A stretch of DNA of 64,000 bases from contig JADQAV010000065.1 of assembly GCA_019775845.1 (NCBI GenBank), forward strand, positions 45,842 through 109,841, read 5' to 3'. The notes below the pieces were generated by a model. It did no database searches, was not told where the DNA came from, and worked only from the letters and a program-made list of their open reading frames with translations. The translations under genes and the position numbers were made by a program. The first letter of the stretch is position 1. Every line of letters starts with the position of its first letter. Origin of the DNA: Myrmaecium sp. VS I D KN 1. Taxonomy: Eukaryota; Ascomycota; Dothideomycetes; Valsariales; Valsariaceae. Positions 12,480 through 22,690 of the stretch are shown here, in pieces.

Positions 12480-13322
12480 ATGGTGAGTTGCTTTTTGCAT
12501 CTTTGCATCCCTCAACCAGCAAAACAGGGACAATGGCAGCTCTGAGACACTGGCGACCGACTCCGCTGCGGATCCTTGAACCGGCGACCGGATGCTCGCC
12601 GTAGACATGGCGACTGCACTACGATTTGCGCATCTTCGACTCGGCAATGCACTTCTCGACGGCTCTGCTTGGAACGATCGGGCGGGTTTGGAGGGGATGG
12701 ATTTGGGCATGACGGAAGTGGGCATTGCCGAAGTGTGATCGACTTCGAAAGTTCGCCGGGTACCATCAACGCTTTATCGCCGAATTCGCCAGTGTCTCCG
12801 AGCGCTGTCAGAAAGCCAATCCCCAAAAATTTTGATTCGGAGATCAGAACCGGAGGATTATAACTGACTCCGCATCCTTTCCAGGTCAACGTTCCCAAGA
12901 CCAGGAGGACCTACTGCAAGGGCAAGGACTGCAAGAAGCACACCCAGCACCGTGTTACCCAGTACAAGGCCGGCAAGGTACGCGCTCGCTGAAGCAGATC
13001 TACGAGAGTGTATGGGTTCTGACTCCCTTCAAGGCTTCGCTGTTCGCCCAGGGTAAGCGTCGTTATGACCGCAAGCAGTCCGGTTACGGTGGTCAGACCA
13101 AGCCTGTCTTCCACAAGAAGGCCAAGACCACCAAGAAGGTCGTCCTGAGACTGGAGTGCACTGTCTGCAAGACCAAGGCTCAGCTCGCTCTCAAGCGCTG
13201 CAAGCACTTCGAGTTGGGGTATGTTGCCACAGTTCGCGAGTCTGGGAATCTATGCGATATGCTAACATTTTCTTTCCAACAGTGGCGACAAGAAGACCAA
13301 GGGTGCTGCTCTTGTCTTCTAA
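12480..13322 (+). CDS. RPL42: 60S ribosomal protein eL42 (L44/L36A family)
   Basis: Exons 12480..12482, 12885..12977, 13034..13218 and 13283..13322 give 106 aa, the same length as the yeast protein. The first exon is just the ATG and is followed by a 402-nt intron. The product starts [11 protein letters not shown] and ends [10 protein letters not shown]. Two CxxxxC/CxxC pairs (CKGKDC and CTVC) form the zinc-binding site. Residue 56 is Pro (in GGQTKPVFH), the cycloheximide-sensitive form known from yeasts. The protein sits near the ribosomal E site. Long first introns are common in fungal ribosomal protein genes and may contain regulatory sequence. Frames seen inside the first intron and on the opposite strand are not real genes. 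Confidence 0.97.
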
Positions 13323-13894
13323 GCGTGTTCCTTTCTCTTTGTTTGCTTGTCCTCGGCATGGGTTCACGTGGGTGCATATCTGGGCGAATTTCTTCGAAGG
13401 AAAAATGTGGAATGACGAAACTCGGTTGCTCGTTGTCAGATAACCGAATCCACGCTTGTGGATAATGAAAACCGGCGTACAATATCAACATGGGTCGTGT
13501 CCCGGCATAGGTTCCAAATACAACTAAGGCCGAGGGCCTGCACTTCGAAGAAAGCTGTCCTGTTTGTTCATGTGTATGTGCAAGAGTGGGGTTGGCGAAT
13601 GCTGTACGATTCACCAAGATCAAATCCGAGATACCATTTTCCCAGTCTCTCACCAGCCTGGTCAAAGGGCTTGTCGACAACTTTGGCGATCCAACATGGC
13701 AGGCCCTAGTTTGCGTTGAAGCGGACTCATGATTGTTCTATACTCAGGAACTTAGCGGCAACAAAACGTCGAATCTCAATACCAGAATTTCCATTCTTTG
13801 TATGAAGCAACAGAACGATCCGTCAGCCGGAGCAGGAAGTCGTCTTCCAAGTGATGGCATTTGACAGAAGCTATTCCGCTTTCTGAGGCGCATA
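13323..13894. other. Convergent 3' flanks
   Basis: 572 nt between the stop codons of eL42 (+) and the pseudouridine catabolism gene (-). It should contain both 3' UTRs. Nothing else was recognised. Confidence 0.5.
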
Positions 13895-16450
13895 TTAATC
13901 CAACAACCCTACGACATCCCCCACGCTCTCCCTGCTTCTCACCGTCCTCCCCGCCGCTCTCTGCGCCACCTTGATCGCATCCTCCCATTCCCACCCCTTC
14001 GCTAACGCACTCACCAGCACGCCGGCAAATGTGTCTCCGACCCCATTTACACTGATCACTTCATGGCCCTTCACCACCTCCTCCGGCGGGAAAGCCCTCA
14101 CATATAAGCCCCCAACATCCACCTCCTCGTCCCCATTCTCGTTCCGCGCGAGCACGTAGCTGCTATGCTCCGGCCCACTCAACCGCTTGTCCCCTCTCCG
14201 CAAGATTTGCACCAGCAACACACCATCCGGACCCATCTTCGTCAAGACCGTCGGGACAAAGGGGAGGAGCTGGATCGCACGCTGGGGGAGCCCTTGGTCC
14301 ACGAGGTGTGACCCTACTGTTGCGGCAAGCGGAACGCGCAGGCCGGTGCTCGGGATGCCCAGTGCATCAATGACGCGGAAGTGCTCCGGCGTATGCAGGT
14401 AGCCGTGCTCTGCGGCAGCGTGATGTAACGCAGCCAACTCATGGACGTTGGGAGTAATGAGATCCAGCGCCGGGGAAGGGTGGACGGGGCGCGGGGGCCC
14501 GCCGTGAGGGAAGAGACGGGTGGACTTGGCGGTGCTGACCGGCTCGACGGTGATGTGTGTATTAGGTGACTTCTGACGGGCCAGACTGAGCCAGCTTTGC
14601 AAGGCAGGTGCGGACCAGTTGGTATCCAGGATGAGGTGGCGGGGTTTTCGGGAGAGATGGGATGTGATAAGTTCCTCAATGGCAGAGGACGGGAGCGCCT
14701 CAAGGGTGCTCATGTCTGCCATAGCGAGGTGGAGGTCCTTATTGCTGTCGTTGACTGCAACATACTGAGAGGTGCGGGCGTTGGGAACCACCTGGATGCC
14801 GTCCGTGCGGAGACCTTCCGCTTGGAGCTGGGAAATGGCGGCACGACCGCTCAAGTCGTCGCCCACGACACTCACGAGTTGGACCGGGGGCCCAACGAGG
14901 TGGGCGGCTTTGGCGATATTATGAGCGACCCCACCGAGGGACTGTGAGATCTTGGAGGGATTTGATGTGTGTAATTGGGGCGTTCTCGTAGCGTCTCCGG
15001 TTGTACCTGAGAACGGCGCATAGTCACAGGAAAAGTCAATTGCTAGAGCTCCAGCAACGACGATGGCTGGATCAGCTCTATCCACGGGCTTCACGTCTTC
15101 GACTTCTGGCGATGGTTCTGGAGTTGCAATCTTCTCAACGGGAGGCATGTATGGCGTGAATCCGCTGCTATGTATAACCCCAATCAGCCTCTACGTACAG
15201 GCACCATGGTGAAGTCAACTCTCACCCTGACTCAGCGTTTCCTTGTTGCCCTTCCAATACAGCAAGCTCACGGGCTATCAGGGTTCCTCTCTTCACGTTG
15301 TTCTCGATTAAAGCTCTGTTGGCGGGGATGCTCTTTCCTTGGCTCAGTTCCTTGATCTTGTTCAGGATAAAGGGCGTATTGTCTTTGCCCGAAGCGCCCG
15401 AAGCGTTGGCTTGCCTGATGGCTTCTTCGATGTAGGTTTCCATTTCAGGTTTAGGTATCTCCGCTGCCTCAGGAATAGGGTTCGCAAAGAGTATCCCAGG
15501 GTGTACTGGGAGCGAATGTTGAGCATCTATGACCGTCAGCAATCTCTGAGCATAACGGCGTGAGAGAATTCCTTACGAATGATAGCAGCAGCTTCCATTT
15601 CATTTTCAATCGTGAGCGGGCTCTTAATACCGCTGTCTCGAGACCAGAAAGCAGGGAAATCCACTTTCCCTTCTCTTCCGTCTGCGAAAGTGCCTACAAG
15701 AACACCTTCTGTCTCGAGATATTCCATGGTCCGCGCAATGTCTAGGAAGCTCTTGCAGCCACTGCTGACCACAGTGACTGGTGTCCTTCCAAGCTCAGTC
15801 AAATCAGCGGAGATATCCATGCTGGATTCGGCTCCCCGGTGAACACCGCCTAAGCCTCCGGTAGCAAACACTTTAATGCCAGCCAAGTGCGCCAGAATCA
15901 TGGTACCGGCAATTGTAGTACCTCCATGAAAGGTTTTGCCTGCGAGCCTCTGCGTAATGTCAGACTCCACTCTTACAGTCTTTCAGGATTTCCCGCCATA
16001 CCGTTCCGCAAGCATAGGCCAAGTCCCGGCGTGAGATCTTGAGCGTGTCTTGCTTACCCGCAGACGCAGCCAACTGTATCAGCTCCTCTGGGGATAGTCC
16101 TACACGAGCAACGCCGTTGATGATACCAATTGTAGCCGGTACACCGCCGTTCACCCGAACAACGCTCTCAAGGTGCGACGCAAGCGCTACATTTTCGGGG
16201 TAGGGAAATCCTGGATAGCCAGTCAGTCGATTACGTCGGAGGAAGCAGGATATGGAGCACCATGCGTGTAGATAGTAGTCTCGAGAGCTACAACCGGCCG
16301 GTTCGCATGTAGCGCTTCTTGAATTTCCTCGGAGATCCGGAGGAAGCTGTTGCTAGTTGTCTTCGCGCGAGGCTTCGGGGAAAAGGTAGTAGTGGAGTAG
16401 AGCCTCGGTCGGCCCAGATTCCTCCATGCAAGAGCTCTTGCGAACGACAT
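13895..16450 (-). CDS. Bifunctional pseudouridine-5'-phosphate glycosidase / PfkB pseudouridine kinase
   Basis: Five exons (16450..16261, 16210..16002, 15949..15577, 15526..15226, 15167..13895) encode 781 aa with all frames kept. The N-terminal half (to about residue 355) is an indigoidine synthase A/PsuG domain, with ALETTIYTHG-FPYPEN, NGGVPATIG, GKTFHGGTTIAGT and FATGGLGGVHRG. The C-terminal half is a PfkB kinase, with SLGGVAHNIAKAA and the catalytic signature NGVGDTFAGV. In this family the kinase makes pseudouridine 5'-phosphate and the glycosidase splits it into uracil and ribose 5-phosphate. No stop separates the halves and the last intron is phase-compatible, so this is one gene rather than two neighbours. 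Residues 1-32 are Arg/Ser/Thr-rich without acidic residues, like a mitochondrial presequence. Intron 1 has a weak donor (gtgctc) but is supported by the conserved THGFPYPEN. Confidence 0.92.
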
Positions 16451-16754
16451 TGTGCCGTAGTGCCCGGCCGAGTAGTCGCTGCGTATAGAGAGACGTGATG
16501 TGAGAAAAGAAGGGCGGGGAGTGGAGAGCCGAGAACCCGCCGGCGGGCGAGCCGCCAAGGGCGGGGCGGATATCAGATCTGCCCAACGCAGTGGAGCGGA
16601 GGTGTCGGCGGTTCGTCAACGCAAGGTGTCTCCATCGCGAAACCCCCAAGCGTCGTCAGCGCCTCAAGCACCCCAAGCTCCACCTCTTCTCACAACCAGC
16701 TGGATACTGGTGCATTGGCGCTTCAATGCTCAGCGTCGCAGACAGCTATTCACG
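16451..16754. promoter_or_regulatory. Bidirectional promoter region
   Basis: 304 nt separate the start codons of the pseudouridine enzyme (-) and Ost1 (+), so the two genes must share this interval for their promoters and 5' leaders. I could not identify a clear TATA box. Open frames continue through it on both strands but are not supported as coding. Confidence 0.5.
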
Positions 16755-18419
16755 ATGAGGTCTAGCTTTATCTTTCTTAGCTGCGTAGCAGCTTTCTCAA
16801 GCTTCTGCTCAGCCGCGAAGGACAACCTAACCGAGCAGCTGTCCTCCAAGCAGATACTCCCTGATACCTTCAAGCCGCCGAAGCACTTTCGCAATGTCAA
16901 CCTCGTCCGAAACATCAACCTCGAGAAGTCTTATCCGAGGGAAACCATCAACGTGATAATAGAGAACATCGACTCTGAGCCGCAGGACGAATATTACCTC
17001 CCGTTCGAAACGAGCTTGATATCGAGAATCGGGGGTTTCGAAGTCAAGGACAAGAAGAACCCTTCCAAGGGGCCCTTTGAGACAAGTGTTGTGGAATTCG
17101 ACAAGTACAGGTAGGCTTGGAGGTCGAAGGTTTACAATTAGGGTGGGTGAAGCTAATTCAAACTCAAGCCCGACCGAGTACTACCGCATCAAACTTCCTG
17201 AGCCTCTGAAGCTAAAGGAGCAGGAAACCCTCAGCATATCCTACTCTATCCTCTCCGCCCTTGACCCTCTTCCGGCGACCATCGAGCAGACCGATAAACA
17301 GTATGTCAAATATACGTTCAGCGCCTACCTGCCTTCGGTCTACGACACCGAGAAGCAGAAGACCAAGGTCAAATTTCCTTCCGCCGAAGTACCTGATTAC
17401 ACAACCCTTTCGGGCATGAACGCGGACGGTAAGGAGGATCCCCAGAAGCAGGGAAGCACATTCACATATGGTCCTTATGAGAAGATACCGGCGGGCGCAG
17501 AGGAGTTCGTTAGCGTTCGCTACGAGTACACCAAGCCGCTCATCCATGCAAAACTCCTGGAGAGAGACATTGAGGTTAGCCATTGGGGCGGAAACCTCGC
17601 TTTCGAGGACCGGTACTGGTTTACCAACCGCGCCGCAAAGCTCAAGGACAACAGCTTCTCCCGCACGAAGTGGCAGATGAACCAGTACACCAACCAGGCC
17701 ACCTCCGCTCTGAGAGAGTTCAAGGTGCCTCTGAGGATTGGATCGGCCAACCCCTACTTCATCGATGATATTGGAAACGTCTCCACTTCCCGCTTCAGGA
17801 GTAACCCTCGCGAAGCCAACCTTGAACTTAGGCCCCGCTACCCTCTGTTCGGTGGATGGAACTACAGCTTCCGCGTTGGTTGGGATGCGGATCTAAAGGA
17901 CTACCTTCGCAAATTGAAGACAGGCGACACCTACGTTCTCAAGGTTCCCTTCTTGGAGGGACCCAAGCAGGCCGAGGGTGTGGAGTATGAACGCGTGGAG
18001 CTCAGGGTCATTCTTCCTGAGGGAGCAACGTGAGTGTTATACTCCATATCTTACAGATCACCTCTAATCATCAAAATCTGACAGCAACATCAAATTGGAA
18101 TCACATGTCCCCCTTGTTGGCATGGAAACCTCCATCCACCGTACCTTCATGGATACGATCGGTCGTACGACTCTCAAGCTTACCGCTATCAACCTCGTGG
18201 ATGAGTGGAGAGATCGCGATATCATCGTCAGACTCCCCCTCCCAAATCGAAGTATCGATGCTGACCAAATATTCTCAGGTCACCTACGACTACCCCTGGA
18301 CAGCCGGCTTCCGTAAGCCCATTGTTATCTTCACCGCCATGCTTGGCGTCTTCGCTGCGTGGTGGGCAATCGGGAGTTTAGACGTCAGCATTGGGAGCAG
18401 GAAGACTGTGAAGGCGTGA
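16755..18419 (+). CDS. OST1: Ribophorin I / oligosaccharyltransferase subunit Ost1
   Basis: Exons 16755..17110, 17169..18029, 18085..18226 and 18279..18419 give 499 aa, close to the usual Ost1 length. A signal peptide (hydrophobic stretch FIFLSCVAAFSSFCSA, residues 5-20) precedes the lumenal ribophorin I domain, with hallmarks VNLVRNINLEKSY, VSHWGGNLAFEDRYW and PRYPLFGGWNYSF. The last exon encodes one membrane span near the C-terminus (IVIFTAMLGVFAAWWAIG) and a short basic tail. Ost1 is part of the ER complex that transfers the lipid-linked glycan to Asn in N-x-S/T sites. Intron 3 (51 nt) has an unusual gtcaga donor. Splicing it restores the family pattern DIIVTYDYPW, whereas reading through gives a premature stop in that frame. 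Confidence 0.95.
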
Positions 18420-19779
18420 ATGATTTTCTTTCTGTAAAAGTACCTGTGGATGAATGCAAGCGATATCGTGTCGATTCCAAGTGAACCATAGTGAAAGTGA
18501 AGCTCATGACCAGTTTCTATATTGTTGTTCCTGTCCCTGATCTCTCATGGGATCCGCTGGACAACTACATATATCCAACACGGTCCAATGCGTGCTATGG
18601 ATGAGATCTGGTGCGACCGCGAACGCGGGATCTCAACGAGGCTGAAATGTCTCTCCCACGCGAGTCGTCGAACGGCGAAGAAATGCAGTCAGCTTCGGCT
18701 CCTTCGCCCACGTTCTCTCTGGGTCAGACAGGATCGATCACGACCGTCCTCGACGAGACGAAGGATGCTGAGGTCAGTTGTGAATGTGACTCGAGTTTCC
18801 ACCCGCGTTCCATCCACGCCCAACCCGCGCCCGCATGTGGCTTTTTTTCGTGATAAGCTACACTAGTACCTTATCTGCTCGCAGCTATCTTCCCCGCTTG
18901 CAGCCTGCAAACCGGGGAGCGGGGTTCACGTTCTTGTAGGTTGAACACGAGGAGGAAAAGAGAAAAAGGGGGTGCGACGGATCTACACACATATACGACA
19001 GTCTGATGCGTATCCGTAACTCTGTACATAGGTATGTACGTCGGTTGTACAGACTTTTTCGGATCGGGTGGTTCTACATATCTGCGTATGTATGTATGCA
19101 GGAGTATGAGGCTGCTCCGGTTCCGGGTGGGGTGGCCTGCAGCATCCATCCCATCCATCATCCTTCCTTCGTTCCATCCATCCATCCATCCAAGCACGAT
19201 CGTGCATGCACGTTCGGGACGACGCTTTCAGCGAGCCACAATCTTCCTTTCTCCCCCACCCCTCCCCTGCCCTACACACCGGAGGAGGGCGATGGGGATG
19301 GGGTGGGAGAAGCAGGATGGTTCGGACGGTAGGCTACACAGGAAGCTACCTAGAAGGGGGGAGGGAAGGGCTAGCTGACGTTACTATCAACAAGGTTGTG
19401 GGTAATAACCCTACTCCATGTTCCTCGCATCCCGCCTCAGAAGCCATTCCCGGCTTTCAGAAAAGCCGCCTTCGTCCGGGTGGAGTTACGGGGGACGGAG
19501 GAATCCCTACCTACCTAGTGGAGGATGCCGTGGGGAACACAAGGGATGGGATGGGAAGCCATTCCTTGCCTTAGGAAAAGATCCGCCGGCGTTGCGTACG
19601 TACTTATTTATAAGGACCATCGTGCAACCCTTTTTCTCCCTCAATACCCCTCACGAGCCCCGGCTGTTAGGTTTTCAATTCTTACTTCTTGCTTGACGTG
19701 TTCGAATTGAGAAGAGGCTGGTGCCAGCATCGATTGTATTCACAGATAATAGACGGATCCTTGTCGATTGCAATTTAGG
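18420..19779. other. Intergenic region with one weak small-gene candidate
   Basis: 1.36 kb between Ost1 and the DUF1772 gene. It contains the small candidate ORF described separately, a CCAT-rich repeat at about 19141-19195, and a TATA-like TATAAG at 19609-19614, 166 nt upstream of the DUF1772 start. Nothing else was recognised. Confidence 0.5.
18647..18944 (+). CDS. Possible small hypothetical protein (two exons)
   Basis: I do not recognise this product and report it only as a candidate. Exon 1 (18647..18772) encodes 42 residues that look protein-like (Ser/Glu/Thr-rich, ending LDETKDAE) and ends at a gtcagt donor. A pyrimidine-rich acceptor ending gctcgcag at 18884 joins in frame to a second exon of 19 codons plus stop (18885..18944), giving 61 aa. 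Against it: no domain, small size and a weak branch point. It lies 228 nt downstream of the Ost1 stop and could instead be part of that 3' flank. Confidence 0.2.
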
Positions 19780-20739
19780 ATGGCTTCGACAGACATCCCT
19801 ACTACTCTCCGCACGACCGAAGTGCTGGGACTCACGCTTAGCGCGTTCCTGAGTGGTATGGTAGCTTCTCTATATTGCTTCACTTAGTTCTCTTCTGCCG
19901 CAAGGTCAAAATCTCCGCAGCACTTCATAGCGGCGCTATACTTCTCTTCCTCTCACTCTTCCCCTATCTCTCTCACCCTCACTCTCTCCCATCCTCACTC
20001 TCTCTCACCCTCACTCTCTCTCTCTCTCTCTCTCTCTCACCCTCACTCCCCTGTCTGCCTCCCTCCCCTGTCTCCCCTGTCTCCCTCTGTCCCCCTCCCT
20101 CTCTCTCCTTCTCTTCCTCTCTCACCCACACATACACACAACACATACAAATATAAACGACATACACACGCACAAAAGAACCCCCAACTAACTCCAAACC
20201 TCCCCCCAACCAGGTGGCATCGCCGCCCTCTCCCACGTCGCCATCCCCTCCCTCCACCACGCCCCCGCCGCCATCCAAGCCCAACAATGGCGCACCCTCT
20301 ACCGACGCGGCGCCGCAACCGCCCCAACCCTCGCCGCCATCAGCAGCAGCCTACTAGCCTACTCCGGCTTCACCTGTAAGCCCATTCTTTCCCTTCCGCG
20401 GCGCACCCCCCCCTCCAAAACCCCCATCCAAGCTAACACACCCTCCCCCTTCCAGCCACCTCCCCACACCGCACCAAGCTCCTGGCGGCAGCGGCATGCG
20501 TGGCCGCGATCGCGCCGTACACGCTGCTGCGGATGGCGGGGACCAACGGCGCGCTGGCCGCGTACGCGGATCGGTACCGCCTGGGGGTGTCGACGGAGGC
20601 GACGGCGGCGGAGGCGGAAGATGTGGGGCGCTTGCTGCGCCGGTGGCGGGGCATGAATGCGGTGCGGGCGGGGTTGGTGTTTGTTGGAACGGGTCTGGCG
20701 TGGTGGGGGTTGTTGGGGGAGTGGGCTGGGTTGGCGTGA
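19780..20739 (+). CDS. DUF1772 family membrane protein (anthrone oxygenase-like)
   Basis: Exons 19780..19855, 20214..20375 and 20456..20739 encode 173 aa. The layout matches DUF1772: hydrophobic helix 1 (VLGLTLSAFLSGGIAALSHV) followed by a short loop with HHAPAAIQAQQW and a region ending YRRGAATAPTLAAISSSLLA, then two further helices around residues 80-100 and 150-173. Known relatives include fungal anthrone oxygenases and DUF1772 proteins of unknown function. No polyketide synthase or other biosynthetic gene lies nearby, so a role in secondary metabolism is not supported here. Intron 1 is long (358 nt) and consists largely of CT-rich simple repeats. The exon 2-3 join restores the helix GFTSTSPHRTKLLAAAA. 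Confidence 0.8.
20014..20037. repeat. CT dinucleotide microsatellite within intron 1
   Basis: About 12 uninterrupted CT units within a wider pyrimidine-rich stretch (19945-20115) of the first DUF1772 intron. It is probably length-variable and may act as an extended polypyrimidine tract. Confidence 0.8.
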
Positions 20740-21337
20740 GGAGTGAGGTCGATGGTTATGGGAGCTGAGCTGGCGGGGGGTGTTGGATGTGAGGTTGTGG
20801 TGTTTGCTGTTAGATCGTGGGTGTGATCCTCGAAGCGGAAAGGCTTTCCCACACTGCTAGCCAGCAGAGGCCGTTGATGTGACATGGATGAGAATTGAAA
20901 GGAGATGAAGATCTCACCGGATAACCATGCACAGCAAAACCCAATTCTTTCCCAGATATGAAGACAATGTCAAAGAGATGGACGTTGAAAACTTTACGGT
21001 GACTAACAGAGGAAATGAAGTGGACCTTGAACGAAAATAATTGGATGGATTCGTCATTGTGCTTTCAAATAGCCGTCCTTCCTGCAGAGGTTATTAACGT
21101 CGAGAAACTTGCAGCGGCTGTGAGCGTATTCTTCCATCATATCCGGATGCGACTTGGAACCTTTTCTCAGCCTCACCCTCCTGTTCGCTCTTCACAGCGG
21201 TCGTCCCAACCAAGGCAACATCTGCCCTCGCAGATTCCGGCAATCGAAACAAATCCTTCCTCACAAGGGCCTTCCCATCAAACTAACCTCGAGAGAAATG
21301 AAATGGCAAAAAAAGAGAACCCACCTCTCCCCACCCA
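20740..21337. other. Convergent 3' flanks
   Basis: 598 nt between the stops of the DUF1772 gene (+) and the PC4-like gene (-). Frames here are short or shadows of the neighbours. Nothing else was recognised. Confidence 0.5.
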
Positions 21338-21937
21338 TCACTCCTCCAAATCATCATCCACCACAAACTCCTCACTAATATGCTTCGCCACCTTCCCCAC
21401 CTTCTCCTTCCGACTCTCCGCATCCTTCTCCTCCTGTGACTCGCGCTCATGAAGAACCTTCTCCACATCCGGGATCACGCCGACCAGCGTCTTCCACTGA
21501 TCGATCGGAAGCGAGATGCCCTACGTGCGATGTCGCATTAGCCGCCGGACGCCGCTCATTTTTTTTCCTCCAGCGGAAGACGACGATAACGCACCTTGCT
21601 CCCAGGCAACATCTTCCCGTCCTTCTCGTAGTACTCGCGGATGTTGACGTACGTCGTGCCCTTGAACTCGGAGACGGCGAGACGACGCTTGCCGCTGAGC
21701 TGTTATATCCACACCACCCTCGCGTCAGCATGAACCATCCCATGCTGCAATCAGGTCTCCAGCGGACAGAACCCGACTCACCTCCCAATACGCGTTCCCT
21801 TCCTCGTCCATCTTCATTTCGATCGGTCCCGTGTTCAACTTGCTCTTCTTTTCTGTTCTAGCAGTGGTGGTAGTATCTTCCGATTCGTCTTGACGAGCGC
21901 GTTTCTTGTAGCCGGCAGTGCCTTTCTTGAACGGCAT
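21338..21937 (-). CDS. SUB1: PC4/Sub1-family transcriptional coactivator
   Basis: Three exons (21937..21782, 21699..21595, 21520..21338), all phase 0, encode 147 aa. The Lys-rich N-terminus with acidic/Thr patches ([20 protein letters not shown]) is followed by the single-strand-DNA-binding PC4 fold: [38 protein letters not shown] and [12 protein letters not shown]. The C-terminal tail is charged and acidic ([11 protein letters not shown]). PC4/Sub1 binds single-stranded DNA and helps RNA polymerase II initiation and elongation in the nucleus. The ATG at 21937 starts the conserved MPFKKG. In-frame upstream sequence is not like the family. Confidence 0.92.
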
Positions 21938-22690
21938 GCTGGGTGTGGCGGTCGGGGTCATATATATGCCTGGTCGCACTTCGGGTGTGTGGTTCGCGGG
22001 AAGCAGCCAGAACGGTCGACGGCTAATGATGTAGGTATGACACGCGCGAAGAAAGTGTGGGGCACGGCTTCGCTGGAGACACTGGAGCATGTGCGGAACG
22101 AAAAGCTTGTGGGGTTTGGTGGTGTGGTGTGGTCCGGTGCGGTGGGATGCGACGTTCGCCGGGAGCTTGATGCGGTTGCGCGCGCTCACGGGACTACGAT
22201 ACGGGGTAACTGGTGCCTCAAAAGGAAGCCTGAGGCTAAACGCTGCCTTGGCACTGGCCTTGGCGGCCCCCGCATTCTGGGGGTACCGAGTGATAGCCCC
22301 GCCAACTCCGAATCTGTTACGTTGAAGAAATAATGGAAATGGCAATCGACAAGCAATGCGGATCGAAGATGATGTAGGACTTGGAGAGCTGGTAGAAAAG
22401 CAAGGAAACTGTGGAATATACGTTGGTATCAGAAATCGTTGCTGCTGTAAAAAGAGATCTTACTATGTAAATCTCCTGCGTGGTATCCCCCGATCTGCGC
22501 AGTCCTTCAAAAGCCTCCCACAAGACTCTCTTCATGGAGGATAGAAAAAAGAAATATGCTCCCCTGAACGCCTCTTTACAGTTCGACGTGATACCCTTCA
22601 AAGATGCCCCGTTGGCATAAGGGCGCCAAGAACACCTGGAACAATCAACAAACCCACCGAGCCAGTCGGATGCTCGCAAGGATGGGCTGA
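21938..22690. other. Region between the PC4-like gene start and the HymA stop
   Basis: 753 nt holding the promoter of the PC4-like gene and the 3' flank of the HymA gene, both on the minus strand. Frames on the plus strand (21890-22333) antisense to the promoter show no domain. Nothing else was recognised. Confidence 0.5.

Noticed and set aside
15222-16558. Glycosidase and kinase as two separate genes
   Set aside because: The glycosidase frame ends at a good gtgaga donor and the next acceptor joins it in phase to GSGFTPYMPPV of the kinase half. No separate promoter gap exists between them.
19780-20739. Secondary-metabolite cluster around the DUF1772 (anthrone oxygenase-like) gene
   Set aside because: Neighbours are Ost1 and a PC4-like coactivator, both housekeeping. 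No synthase, transporter or pathway regulator lies near.
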